Shown: piece by piece, positions 35,351 to 43,302 of the stretch | How the letters are laid out: each line of letters opens with the position of its first letter | Numbering within the stretch: the stretch's first letter is position 1 | Source: CAJBVG01 sp943372995 | GTDB lineage: Bacteria > Bacteroidota > Bacteroidia > Sphingobacteriales > Sphingobacteriaceae | Length of the DNA: 64,000 bases | NCBI GenBank assembly: GCA_943372995.1 | Contig: CALSAQ010000006.1 | Span: 62,001-126,000, forward strand | Direction of reading: 5' to 3' | Notes under the pieces: model-generated | The model's input: the letters and a program-made list of their open reading frames with translations, nothing else | Told to the model about the DNA's origin: nothing | The model's database searches: none | Translations under genes and position numbers: made by a program

Positions 35351-36766
35351 CTACATCGTTTTTAGTTCCGCAACCAACTCTGTTAATGCTTTTTTAGCAT
35401 CTCCAAAATACATTGAGGTTTTCGGATCGTAGAATAGCAAGTTATCGATACCTGCATAACCCGCACTCATAGAACGTTTATTTACGATAATATGTTTTGC
35501 TTTGTCAACTTCTAATATTGGCATACCATAAATTGGAGAAGAAGGGTCTGATTTTGCTGCCGGGTTAACTACGTCGTTTGCTCCTACTACAAGTACTACG
35601 TCTGTTTGTTCGAATTCTGAATTGATTTCTTCCATCTCTACTAATTTCCCATAATCAACATTCGACTCTGCAAGTAACACGTTCATGTGGCCAGGCATAC
35701 GACCAGCAACTGGGTGTATGGCATACTTCACTTCAACACCACGTTCTTCTAACAACATTTCTAATTCGTGAATAACGTGTTGCGCTTGGGCTACTGCTAA
35801 TCCATAGCCAGGTACAATCACTACCTTTTTAGAGTAGTTCATTAATACGGCTAAGTCTGTACACGAAACATCTTTAATAGAGCCTTTCACATCGGTTGCA
35901 TCACCAGTTGCGGCAGTAGAACCGAAGGCTCCAAAAATAACACTGAACAGAGATCTGTTCATGGCATTGCACATCACAATGGTTAATAATGTACCCGCCG
36001 AACCTACTAAAATACCACCCGTTAACATTACCTTATTGTCGTATAAGAAACCACCGAATGCTGCAGCTAAACCAGTGAATGAGTTTAATAATGAAATCAC
36101 TACTGGCATGTCTGCACCACCAATTGGAATAACGAATAGAACTCCATAAATTAATGATACTGCAAACAATACATATAAAATAGTTAAGCTATCAACACCA
36201 GATGCTACCATCCAAATTCCGAAAACAGCTAAACCTATTAATAGTATGGTATTGATAATATTGTATTGTGGCAAACGAATAGGTTTGCTCATCGCGCCAT
36301 TTAATTTTAAGTAGGCAATAATACTTCCTGAAAAAGATACACTACCGATAATTAATCCTGCAACTATAAATGACAAAGGTCCAACCTGACCAATGTTGTG
36401 TTCGTATTCTGTTAATCCGATTAACGCAGCACAAGCTCCACCCATACCATTGAACATAGAAACAAGCTCTGGCATTTTAGTCATTTGTACTTTTTTCGCA
36501 GTTAACCAACCGATAACGGTACCGATAGCAATACCACCAAAAATCAATGCCATTTTTATTCCTTCACGAGAGGTTAGTACTTGACCATCGTGACCCACTT
36601 TATTGTATAAAAAGATAGTGGCCAATATGGCAACTACCATTCCAAATGCTGCAATTAAATTTCCTTTACGTGCAGACTTTGGATTACCCATCATCTTTAA
36701 TCCTAAAATAAAAGTGACCGATCCGATCAAATATGATATTTCTAATAATCCTAAACCGTTGTTCAT
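35351..36766 (-). CDS. pntB: NAD(P) transhydrogenase subunit beta
   Basis: The 471-aa protein has ~9 N-terminal membrane helices (SYLIGSVTFILGLKMMG start, VSMFNGMGGACAALIGLTEY, FTGLAAAFGGFL) and a C-terminal NADP-binding domain III (VVIVPGYGLAVAQAQHVIHEL, KYAIHPVAGRMPGHMNVLLAE, VLVVGANDVVNPAAKSDPSSPIYGMP). It couples proton flow to hydride transfer between NADH and NADP. It normally follows pntAb directly; here a four-helix-bundle gene lies between. Confidence 0.95.
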   Translation of the reverse strand: MNNGLGLLEISYLIGSVTFILGLKMMGNPKSARKGNLIAAFGMVVAILATIFLYNKVGHDGQVLTSREGIKMALIFGGIAIGTVIGWLTAKKVQMTKMPELVSMFNGMGGACAALIGLTEYEHNIGQVGPLSFIVAGLIIGSVSFSGSIIAYLKLNGAMSKPIRLPQYNIINTILLIGLAVFGIWMVASGVDSLTILYVLFAVSLIYGVLFVIPIGGADMPVVISLLNSFTGLAAAFGGFLYDNKVMLTGGILVGSAGTLLTIVMCNAMNRSLFSVIFGAFGSTAATGDATDVKGSIKDVSCTDLAVLMNYSKKVVIVPGYGLAVAQAQHVIHELEMLLEERGVEVKYAIHPVAGRMPGHMNVLLAESNVDYGKLVEMEEINSEFEQTDVVLVVGANDVVNPAAKSDPSSPIYGMPILEVDKAKHIIVNKRSMSAGYAGIDNLLFYDPKTSMYFGDAKKALTELVAELKTM

Positions 36767-36780
36767 ACTATATTATATTT

Positions 36781-36833
36781 AAATTCTAAATAATAATTTC
36801 TAAATTCTAAAAAAATAAAATTCTAAATTCTAA
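36781..36833 (+). repeat. left ATTCTAAATTCTAA repeat cluster flanking the four-helix-bundle gene
   Basis: AAATTCTAAAT, TTTCTAAATTCTAA and AAAATTCTAAATTCTAA follow one another. Their reverse complement occurs at 37282-37306 on the other side of the gene at 36867-37238, forming an inverted pair. Confidence 0.6.
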
Positions 36834-36866
36834 CCCAATGGCGATCGGGACTATCGAGATTAAATT

Positions 36867-37238
36867 TTAAGTTTTACTTTTGTTAATGCTATTTTTATAT
36901 ATTGCTCCAAAAATATTTCTCAATTCAGTTGTCTCTTCAATTAACTTAATTCTACACTCCTCTAATCCTTCTTTTTCAATATCAACTAATCTCAACCACA
37001 ATACTGTTTCTTTAACTTCCTTTTTGCAAATTCTAATCCTCATTAAAAAGTCCTTTTCACCTAGCTTTTCGTTGGCTTCAATATAATTTGCTGCTACCGA
37101 CCCTGATGAACGGATTACTTGCTTTATATCTTCTTTATTCCAAATACTTTTATCTAAATTCATTACAAAATCCCTGACATTCTTTGCAAACAAAAATGTT
37201 CTTTCCTCCAAATTATATACCCTCTCCACATTATCCAC
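36867..37238 (-). CDS. four helix bundle protein (23S rRNA intervening-sequence protein family)
   Basis: The 123-aa protein matches the IVP/four-helix-bundle family (PF05635): LEERTFLFAKNVRDFV, then VIRSSGSVAANYIEAN (the signature SSxSVxANxxEA) and FLMRIRICKKEVKETVLWL. The family was first seen inside 23S rRNA intervening sequences and also occurs as an accessory gene in Bacteroidota; relatives include the Avd protein of diversity-generating retroelements. No reverse transcriptase or template repeat is nearby. It splits the pnt operon and is bracketed by inverted AT repeats, suggesting a small insertion. Confidence 0.9.
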   Translation of the reverse strand: MDNVERVYNLEERTFLFAKNVRDFVMNLDKSIWNKEDIKQVIRSSGSVAANYIEANEKLGEKDFLMRIRICKKEVKETVLWLRLVDIEKEGLEECRIKLIEETTELRNIFGAIYKNSINKSKT

Positions 37239-37281
37239 CTCAAAATATATTTTTTAAATACTCAAACACTCCTAATTCACT

Positions 37282-37306
37282 TTAGAATTTAGGATTTAGA
37301 ATTTTA
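37282..37306 (-). repeat. right inverted copy of the ATTCTAAATTCTAA repeat
   Basis: On the minus strand it reads AAAATTCTAAATCCTAAATTCTAA in two overlapping units, matching the left cluster (36817-36833) in inverted orientation. It ends 8 bp before the pntAb stop codon region. Confidence 0.6.
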
Positions 37307-37313
37307 CTGTCTC

Positions 37314-37619
37314 TTATTTCTTTTTAAACATTTCCAACATACGGTCGGTAACCACGAAACCACCCACCACGTTGAGTGTTCCAAGAATTACGGCTAAGAA
37401 GCCTAAGATTAATCCGAGTGTATTACTTGGGTCGGTATCGAGCATAACGATAATTGCTCCAACGATTACCACCCCGTGAATAGCGTTTGCTCCAGACATT
37501 AGTGGTGTATGCAAAACAGAAGGTACTCCACCTATTACTTCAACTCCAACAAATACGGATAGAATGATGAAGTAAATAATTTCTCTGTTTGCCAATATAA
37601 AATCGAAAAATTGATCCAT
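37314..37619 (-). CDS. pntAb: NAD(P) transhydrogenase subunit alpha part 2 (membrane)
   Basis: The 101-aa protein has three membrane helices: FFDFILANREIIYFIILSVFVGVEVIG, AIHGVVIVGAIIVML, and LGFLAVILGTLNVVGGFVVTDRMLEMF. It is the small membrane piece that is fused to PntAa in E. coli but separate in many bacteria, including Bacteroidota. It lies 23 bp after pntAa. Confidence 0.93.
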   Translation of the reverse strand: MDQFFDFILANREIIYFIILSVFVGVEVIGGVPSVLHTPLMSGANAIHGVVIVGAIIVMLDTDPSNTLGLILGFLAVILGTLNVVGGFVVTDRMLEMFKKK

Positions 37620-37642
37620 GATAATTATTTTATTTCTAATGA

Positions 37643-38764
37643 TTAATTATTAAGTACACTTGGGTGTACTGCTTTACCTTGATGTACAATTAAAGATCCT
37701 TTAGTAATCTCTTCTTCCATTTCCCATTTAAATGCATCCTTATCAGAAAGGTGCACTAAAAAAGTTTGAATATTTTTAGCATAAAGATCCGAAGCATTCA
37801 TAGGAAGTAAACTTGGGATATTACTTTCGCCAATAATAGTAACACCATGTTTTACTACCGTTTTATTTACTTCGCTACCTACCACATTTCCTCCTGATTC
37901 TACTGCCATATCTAATATAACCGATCCAAAGCGCATGCTTTGCACCATCTCCTCAGTAACTAATACTGGAGCTTTTCTTCCAGGTATTAAAGCTGTGGTA
38001 ATTACAATGTCGGCTTCTTTCACATGTTTAGCTACTAACTCTTGTTGTTTTTTCAAAAATTCGTCGGACACTCCTTTTACATAACCACCTTCCATCTTCA
38101 CACTATCATCACCCTTCATCTCAATAAATTTACCACCAAGAGATTCTACTTGTTCTTTTGTTTCAGGTCTGATGTCTGATACTTCCACTACTGCGCCTAA
38201 GCGTTTTGCAGTAGCAATAGCTTGTAAGCCGGCAACACCTGCACCAAAAATTACCACTTTAGAAGGGCGGATGGTTCCAGCTGCGGTAGTCATCATTGGT
38301 AGTATTTTACCAATTTCATTTGCAGCCATTAACACCGATTTATATCCAGCAAGGTTAGCCTGAGAACTCAATGCATCCATTTTTTGTGCACGAGAAATAC
38401 GAGGTACAGCATCCATAGAAAATGCAGTAATACCTGCATTTACACAGGCATCTACTAATGCTTTATTAGTTGCTGCAAACATAAACGAAATCAATACTGC
38501 CTCTTTTTTCATCCATCCAATTTCCTCTGCACTTGGAGCATTCACTTTCAAAATAACATCAGCATCAGTATAAATTTTGCGTGCATCACTTACTATGCTC
38601 GCTCCGGCTGCGGTGTAGTCGGTATCGCCAAAGAATGAATTCATCCCTGCCGATTGTTCTACACAAACTTCATAACCAGATTGTACTAATTGCTTTACTA
38701 CAGTGGGTGTTAAAGCAACGCGATTTTCGCGCTCCTTTGTTTCTTTTGGTACACAGATCTTCAA
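37643..38764 (-). CDS. pntAa: NAD(P) transhydrogenase subunit alpha part 1 (NAD-binding)
   Basis: The 373-aa soluble protein is of the alanine dehydrogenase/PntA family: MKICVPKETKERENRVALTP start, RISRAQKMDALSSQANLAGYKSV with the RQD-loop region, a Rossmann motif VVIFGAGVAGLQAIATAKRLGA near residue 170, and TTALIPGRKAPVLV. It binds NAD(H) as domain I of the proton-translocating transhydrogenase. It is the first gene of the pnt operon, 64 bp after prfB's end on the same strand. Confidence 0.95.
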   Translation of the reverse strand: MKICVPKETKERENRVALTPTVVKQLVQSGYEVCVEQSAGMNSFFGDTDYTAAGASIVSDARKIYTDADVILKVNAPSAEEIGWMKKEAVLISFMFAATNKALVDACVNAGITAFSMDAVPRISRAQKMDALSSQANLAGYKSVLMAANEIGKILPMMTTAAGTIRPSKVVIFGAGVAGLQAIATAKRLGAVVEVSDIRPETKEQVESLGGKFIEMKGDDSVKMEGGYVKGVSDEFLKKQQELVAKHVKEADIVITTALIPGRKAPVLVTEEMVQSMRFGSVILDMAVESGGNVVGSEVNKTVVKHGVTIIGESNIPSLLPMNASDLYAKNIQTFLVHLSDKDAFKWEMEEEITKGSLIVHQGKAVHPSVLNN

Positions 38765-38828
38765 GACTTTATAGTTTATTAATTTTTGATAAAAATAATA
38801 TATTGATTGTATTTAAAGGCATATAAAT

Positions 38829-39906
38829 TTAAAATTCCATCAAGTAAGCTTTAATAAATTCATCAAGCTCACCATCAAGTACACCTTGAGCATTAGAAGT
38901 TTCTACGTTGGTACGCAAATCTTTTACTAATTTATAAGGATGTAACACATAGTTTCTGATTTGTGAACCCCACTCAATTTTCTTCTTAGTGCTCTCCACT
39001 GCCTGTTTAGCCTCATTTTTCTTACGTAATTCGAGCTCATAGAGCTGCGACTTCAACATCTTTAAGGCCTTTTCTTTATTTTGATTCTGTGATCTTTCTT
39101 GCTGACACTCAATGATAATGCCTGTTGGCGCGTGCTTCAAGCGTACGGCGGTTTCTACCTTATTTACATTTTGCCCGCCTTTACCCCCAGCTCTAAAAGT
39201 ATCCCATGAAACATCTGCTAAATTGATCTCAATTTGAATAGAGTCGTCTACCAATGGGTAAACATAAACCGAGGCAAAAGAAGTATGCCTGCGTGCATTG
39301 GCATCAAACGGTGAGATTCTTACTAAACGGTGCACTCCATTTTCTCCTTTTAGGTATCCATAGGTAAATTCCCCTTCGAACTCTAGGGTACACGACTTAA
39401 TTCCAGCACCTTCACCAGCTTGATAATCAATCTCTCTAACCACATAACCATGCTTTTCTCCCCACATAATGTACATACGCATTAACATGGCTGCCCAATC
39501 GCAACTCTCCGTTCCTCCTGCACCTGCATTGATGGTAAGTACTGCATTCAACTGGTCTTCTTCCCCACTCAACATGTTTTTAAACTCTAACTCGTCGAGG
39601 GCTTGTAATACCACTTTCATTTGAGCCAACATTTCAGGCTCAGAAACATCTCCGTCTTTGTAAAAATCAAACAGTACAATAGTATCCTCCACAATCGCCT
39701 TCACTTGCGCATAAGCTTCGGTCCATACTTTTTTCTGTTTTATAGAATGCATGAGCTTTTCAGCCTCTTTGGGCTCGTCCCAAAATCCTGGTTCTGTAGT
39801 TTTGGCCTGCTCCTCTTCAATCTGCTTTAATCGATTGTCGATGTCAAAGATGCCTCCTCAGGGAATCTAATCGTTCCCTTAAATCTTTTATTTGATCGGT
39901 AGTCAT
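38829..39906 (-). CDS. prfB: peptide chain release factor 2, with programmed +1 frameshift
   Basis: The main frame runs from at least 39752 to 38829 and contains GTESCDWAAMLMRMY, RISPFDANARRHTSF (the SPF-type stop-reading loop) and FRAGGKGGQNVNKVETAVR (GGQ). Upstream, another frame starts with ATG at 39906 (MTTDQIKDLRERLDSLRRHL) and meets an in-frame TGA at 39846-39844 right after CTT. Shifting +1 at CTT TGA C gives L-D-I-D-N-R-L-K and joins the main frame. An internal Shine-Dalgarno-like AGGAGG (39858-39853) precedes it. This is the RF2 autoregulatory frameshift; the full product is about 358 aa. Confidence 0.95.
39844..39858 (-). promoter_or_regulatory. RF2 programmed frameshift site
   Basis: On the minus strand: AGGAGG, spacer CAT, slippery CTT, then in-frame stop TGA followed by C. 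This is the same layout as the E. coli site (SD-like element, CTT TGA C). When RF2 is scarce the ribosome slips +1 rather than terminating. Confidence 0.92.
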
Positions 39907-39911
39907 GAGGG

Positions 39912-39919
39912 CAAAGTTA
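39912..39919 (-). promoter_or_regulatory. -7 element abutting the prfB start codon
   Basis: On the minus strand TAACTTTG matches TAnnTTTG and ends 5 nt before the ATG at 39906, predicting a leaderless mRNA. No clear -33 TTG is found. Confidence 0.4.
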
Positions 39920-39967
39920 ATAGAATTGTGGAAAGGAGAAAATATAGAAGGATTGATGTGGTTTTTA

Positions 39968-40330
39968 TCACTTCAGAAAAAATGCATCTTCGAAATGAGT
40001 AATCTCCGTTTCTTTGTTTTGCTTTTTAACAATCGAGATAATATCAAAGCGTACCTGCCCTTGTACATTATTAATACTGATATAAGCTCTCGCCACTCTT
40101 TTCATATTATTACGTTTTTCGCGGTTCACAGCGATTTCAGGATTCCCGAATCGAGATTGGTGCCTAGTCTTCACTTCAACAAAAACAATCTGCTTCTTCT
40201 CCTCCGCGATAATGTCGACTTCAGCGTTTCCTATCCGAAAATTAGTCTTCAAAATCTTGTATCCCTTCCTCTGCAAATAGTCTTTTGCCAAACTCTCCCC
40301 TTTGACCCCGAAATCATTGTGCTCCGCCAT
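39968..40330 (-). CDS. YraN family (UPF0102) endonuclease-fold protein
   Basis: The 120-aa protein has the UPF0102 pattern: GVKGESLAKDYLQRKGYKIL, then NAEVDIIAEEKKQIVFVEVKTR with the nuclease-like E-x-D...E-x-K residues of the restriction-endonuclease fold, then NREKRNNMKRVARAYI. The family resembles Holliday-junction resolvases, but its function is not established. It is divergent from lipB. Confidence 0.93.
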   Translation of the reverse strand: MAEHNDFGVKGESLAKDYLQRKGYKILKTNFRIGNAEVDIIAEEKKQIVFVEVKTRHQSRFGNPEIAVNREKRNNMKRVARAYISINNVQGQVRFDIISIVKKQNKETEITHFEDAFFLK

Positions 40331-40356
40331 TCTCAGTATATGATGCCATAAAAGTC

Positions 40357-40364
40357 GTACCTTT
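40357..40364 (+). promoter_or_regulatory. -7 element of lipB
   Basis: TACCTTTG matches TAnnTTTG in the gap between yraN and lipB. It would give a leader of about 65 nt. The -33 region has no good TTG. Confidence 0.45.
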
Positions 40365-40434
40365 GCATTATTAATACAACCGCATAAATGCTGGTTTATT
40401 TATCAACCTGCATTTATGCAACATTACTATTGTT

Positions 40435-41151
40435 ATGCCTGAAGTAATTTATCAAGATTGGGGTTTAATCGATTACAAAAAAGCTTGGGATCGTCAAGAA
40501 CAATACTTTAACGAAACACTAAGAATAAAATCCGAGAATAGAATAAACAACACTACTACTCCTACAGAAAATTATTTGATTTTCTGCGAACACCCTCATG
40601 TATATACTTTAGGAAAAAGTGGTAAACAAGAGAATCTATTGTTAGATGATGAAGGCCTGAACAAAGTATCCGCCACCTATTACAAAATTAATAGGGGCGG
40701 TGATATCACTTACCATGGCCCTGGACAAATTGTAGGCTACCCCATTCTGGATCTTGATTATTTCTTTACCGACATACATAAATACCTTCGATTTCTTGAG
40801 GATGCCATCATCAATACCTTAAAAAAATATGGAATAGAATCTGGAAGAATTCCAGGATTAACAGGAGTATGGTTAGATATCGACGATATGAGCAAAGCCA
40901 GAAAAATATGTGCCATGGGAGTAAGGTGCAGCCGTTGGGTTACCATGCATGGTTTTGCCTTTAACGTAAATACAGATTTGGATTATTTTAAGAACATTAT
41001 CCCATGTGGCATCGATGATAAAGATGTGACTTCAATGGAAAAAGAATTGGGCAGAAAAGTAGATTTTGAAGAAGTAAAATCGATTTTAAAAAATGAAATT
41101 GCTATCTTGTTTGAAATGAAATTCGTTCGAAATGAAAAAGAACTCCTTTAA
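40435..41151 (+). CDS. lipB: octanoyl-[acyl-carrier-protein]-protein N-octanoyltransferase LipB
   Basis: The 238-aa protein has the LipB signature NRGGDITYHGPGQIVGYPIL (residues 86-105), HPHVYTLGKSG near 53, KICAMGVR with catalytic Lys157, and IIPCGIDD with catalytic Cys191. It moves octanoyl groups from ACP to the lipoyl domains of 2-oxoacid dehydrogenases and GcvH. Its end overlaps the next gene by 20 bp. Confidence 0.96.
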   Translation: MPEVIYQDWGLIDYKKAWDRQEQYFNETLRIKSENRINNTTTPTENYLIFCEHPHVYTLGKSGKQENLLLDDEGLNKVSATYYKINRGGDITYHGPGQIVGYPILDLDYFFTDIHKYLRFLEDAIINTLKKYGIESGRIPGLTGVWLDIDDMSKARKICAMGVRCSRWVTMHGFAFNVNTDLDYFKNIIPCGIDDKDVTSMEKELGRKVDFEEVKSILKNEIAILFEMKFVRNEKELL

Positions 41152-42265
41152 AAGAATTTTATACATTTTTCTATTAATACTTGTAATAGCAAATGTAGCA
41201 GTATGGGTAAGCGATACCACCTATATATACAAAGCATTAATCTACCAACAACCCAACATAGACGATCTGGAAATATTCCCCTATACCACCATTGAAAACA
41301 ATGGAGAAAAACAAACATGGAACATTTCTAAAACTAAAAACTCAGTGAAGCTTAGCGACAGCTTAAGAAATGTATTAGAGAAATATGAATCGGTTGCTTT
41401 TTTAGTAATCAAAAATGATTCAATTCAATATGAGGAATATTGGGATGGTTATAGTGAACAATCATTTTCGAATTCCTTTTCTGTTGCTAAAAGTATAATT
41501 GGTATTCTCGTAGGTATTGCTATTGATGAAGGTAAAATTACCAGTGAAAACGATCCCGTAGGAAAATATGTTCCCCAGTTTAATGAAGGAGATTTAAAAA
41601 AAATAAAAATAATTGATGTGCTGAAAATGGCCTCAGGATTAAATTTTAAAGAATCGTATTCTACTCCTTTTAATCAAACTACTGATGCATACTATGGGAA
41701 AGACCTGAGAAAATTAATCTATTCACTAAAATTAGAAACAGAACCAGGTACAGAATTTTATTATAGAAGTGGAGATACTCAGTTACTAGAATTTGTATTA
41801 AAAGCGGCCACAGGAAAATCTGTTTCAGAATACGCATCCGAAAAATTATGGTCGAAAATTGGTGCAGAAAAACCAGCACATTGGAGTTTAGACAAAGAAG
41901 GTGGTGATGAAAAAGCTTATTGCTGCTTCTATTCTAATGCAAGAGATTTTGCCAGAATTGGTAAACTCTATTTACAAAACGGACGATGGGACTCTACCCA
42001 AGTTGTCTCTGAGGCATGGGTGAAAAAATCTATCACTCCTCATCGTTTGCCTGAGAATGGAATACCTACCGACCAATACGGATTACAGTGGTGGGTATAC
42101 GGCGATATCTTTTATTGTAGAGGTATTCTTGGCCAATATATAATTGTTGATCCCAAAAACAATATGATTATTGTTCGCTTAGGGCATAAAAGAGATAAAG
42201 ATAAAAACAACAATCACCCTCTCGACTTTTTAACCTACGTATCTGAATGTAAAAAACTATTTTAA
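41132..42265 (+). CDS. membrane-anchored serine hydrolase (beta-lactamase/class C family)
   Basis: The 377-aa protein has an N-terminal membrane anchor (residues 7-26) and a serine-hydrolase domain with the S-x-x-K motif SVAK (Ser117, Lys120) in FSVAKSIIGILVG. The segment EFYYRSGDTQLLEFVLKAATG corresponds to the family's YxSGxxxLLG, and HRLPENGIPTDQYGLQWWV is the late conserved part. It could be an esterase, D-alanyl peptidase or 6-aminohexanoate-hydrolase-like enzyme; the substrate is not evident. It starts inside the end of lipB (20-bp overlap), so it is co-transcribed. Confidence 0.88.
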   Translation: MKKNSFKRILYIFLLILVIANVAVWVSDTTYIYKALIYQQPNIDDLEIFPYTTIENNGEKQTWNISKTKNSVKLSDSLRNVLEKYESVAFLVIKNDSIQYEEYWDGYSEQSFSNSFSVAKSIIGILVGIAIDEGKITSENDPVGKYVPQFNEGDLKKIKIIDVLKMASGLNFKESYSTPFNQTTDAYYGKDLRKLIYSLKLETEPGTEFYYRSGDTQLLEFVLKAATGKSVSEYASEKLWSKIGAEKPAHWSLDKEGGDEKAYCCFYSNARDFARIGKLYLQNGRWDSTQVVSEAWVKKSITPHRLPENGIPTDQYGLQWWVYGDIFYCRGILGQYIIVDPKNNMIIVRLGHKRDKDKNNNHPLDFLTYVSECKKLF

Positions 42266-42381
42266 TTTATTTTTTAGTATTCTTTTTTACTAAACTACTT
42301 ACCGTATTTACCATATAATAAATTATGAATCTAAATTATTAGGTTTCATACGATAGTCGTAATGATTGGTATAAATAGTAA

Positions 42382-42389
42382 TACTTTTG
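42382..42389 (+). promoter_or_regulatory. -7 element of the lipoprotein gene at 42407
   Basis: TACTTTTG lies 18-25 bp before the ATG at 42407 and inside the longer alternative reading frame that starts at 42362. That favours the downstream start. Confidence 0.45.
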
Positions 42390-42406
42390 AAAATAAATTT
42401 ATAGTT

Positions 42407-42979
42407 ATGAAAAAAAGTTTTACAAAAATCTTATTTGTTTTTACATTAATTATTGGTGCAGCATTTATATCATCATGTGACGACGAAAATGAAATAGAAA
42501 TCGGTATTCCTCAAACACAAATACAAATATTTTCAATTGATGGAGCAAATAAACTCACAGTAGATACGTCTTCTATCGTTGCTTCTAATTTAGATAGTGT
42601 ATTAGCAAGTAAAGGTGCAACACGCGACGATATTTCGGGAATTCAACTTGATTCTGTTAAGCTGTATGTATGCGATTCGAATGGGGTAATTATTAGCACA
42701 GAAAACTTTAGTTCGGTTAAAGAACTAACCATTCGAGTAGGAAAAACTACAGTTGGCAATTCACTTGTAGTTGTTGCTAGTGCAGATAGTGCAACCATGT
42801 CGGCCATACATAATTCAAATCCCATAAAACTTCCATTACCTGTGGGTGGTTTCGATTTCCTACCTTATGTATCACAGCCCGAATTTATAGTGAATATGCA
42901 GGGTCGATTAAATCAAGTCCTAACTAATACATTTTATATAAAGGCTGAAATTAGTTTGCTAGTAAAAGCTAAAATCTAA
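42407..42979 (+). CDS. lipoprotein of unknown function
   Basis: It is about 190 aa, counted from the ATG at 42407. This start gives a proper lipoprotein signal (MKKSFTKILFVFTLIIGAAF, lipobox ISSC), whereas the frame can be extended to 42362 only with an unlikely polar lead and across a promoter-like element. The mature part is beta-rich with repeated Asp/Ser/Val strands (SIDGANKLTVDTSSI, ELTIRVGKTTVG). It ends in a strong bidirectional terminator. Confidence 0.75.
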   Translation: MKKSFTKILFVFTLIIGAAFISSCDDENEIEIGIPQTQIQIFSIDGANKLTVDTSSIVASNLDSVLASKGATRDDISGIQLDSVKLYVCDSNGVIISTENFSSVKELTIRVGKTTVGNSLVVVASADSATMSAIHNSNPIKLPLPVGGFDFLPYVSQPEFIVNMQGRLNQVLTNTFYIKAEISLLVKAKI

Positions 42980-43001
42980 GCTTAGTAATTCATTTAATAA
43001 A

Positions 43002-43033
43002 AAAGGCCCTTTCGCGTATACGAGAGGGCCTTT
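43002..43033. terminator. bidirectional intrinsic terminator
   Basis: AAAGGCCCT (43002-43010) pairs with AGGGCCTTT (43025-43033), with further partial pairing around CGCGTATACG. A-runs and T/A-rich tails on both sides let it serve both the lipoprotein gene and the convergent CsbD-like gene. Confidence 0.8.
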
Positions 43034-43052
43034 AAAATTTATGTTTTATGTA

Positions 43053-43265
43053 TTATAATCTATTGTTTTCTTTATTCAACAACATCTTCTTAATCATAAA
43101 GACAACATAATTTCTGTCTTTATTAATTGCCGACATTAATTTATTGATTAACTCCTCTTCTTTTCCCGGTGTATACGCTAATTCTTCATCAGTAAGTGAT
43201 CTATACTTTCTTTTGATTTTAATCTTTAGTTTGTCCCAATCGTTATTAATTTGAATCTCTGCCAT
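43053..43265 (-). CDS. CsbD-like small stress protein
   Basis: The 70-aa protein resembles CsbD-family proteins: NDWDKLKIKIKRKYRSLTDEEL matches the family start (W-xx-IKGKxKxxxGxLTDDD), followed by PGKEEELINKLMSAI. CsbD-like proteins are small, soluble, general-stress-induced proteins of unknown mechanism. The fit is good in the first half and weaker at the end. It is monocistronic with a -7 element upstream. Confidence 0.65.
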   Translation of the reverse strand: MAEIQINNDWDKLKIKIKRKYRSLTDEELAYTPGKEEELINKLMSAINKDRNYVVFMIKKMLLNKENNRL

Positions 43266-43287
43266 TTTAGTTCATTTTTTACTGATG

Positions 43288-43295
43288 CAAAAGTA
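43288..43295 (-). promoter_or_regulatory. -7 element of the CsbD-like gene
   Basis: On the minus strand TACTTTTG matches TAnnTTTG, 22 bp before the ATG at 43265, in the short gap after the histidine kinase gene. Confidence 0.5.
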
Positions 43296-43302
43296 TAAAA
43301 TT

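Noticed and set aside
36867..37238. Avd-type gene of a diversity-generating retroelement
   Set aside because: The fold family is related, but there is no reverse transcriptase, template repeat or variable gene nearby.
42362..42406. Upstream ATG for the lipoprotein at 42407
   Set aside because: The extra 15 residues would bury the lipoprotein signal, and a TACTTTTG promoter-like box lies inside that stretch.
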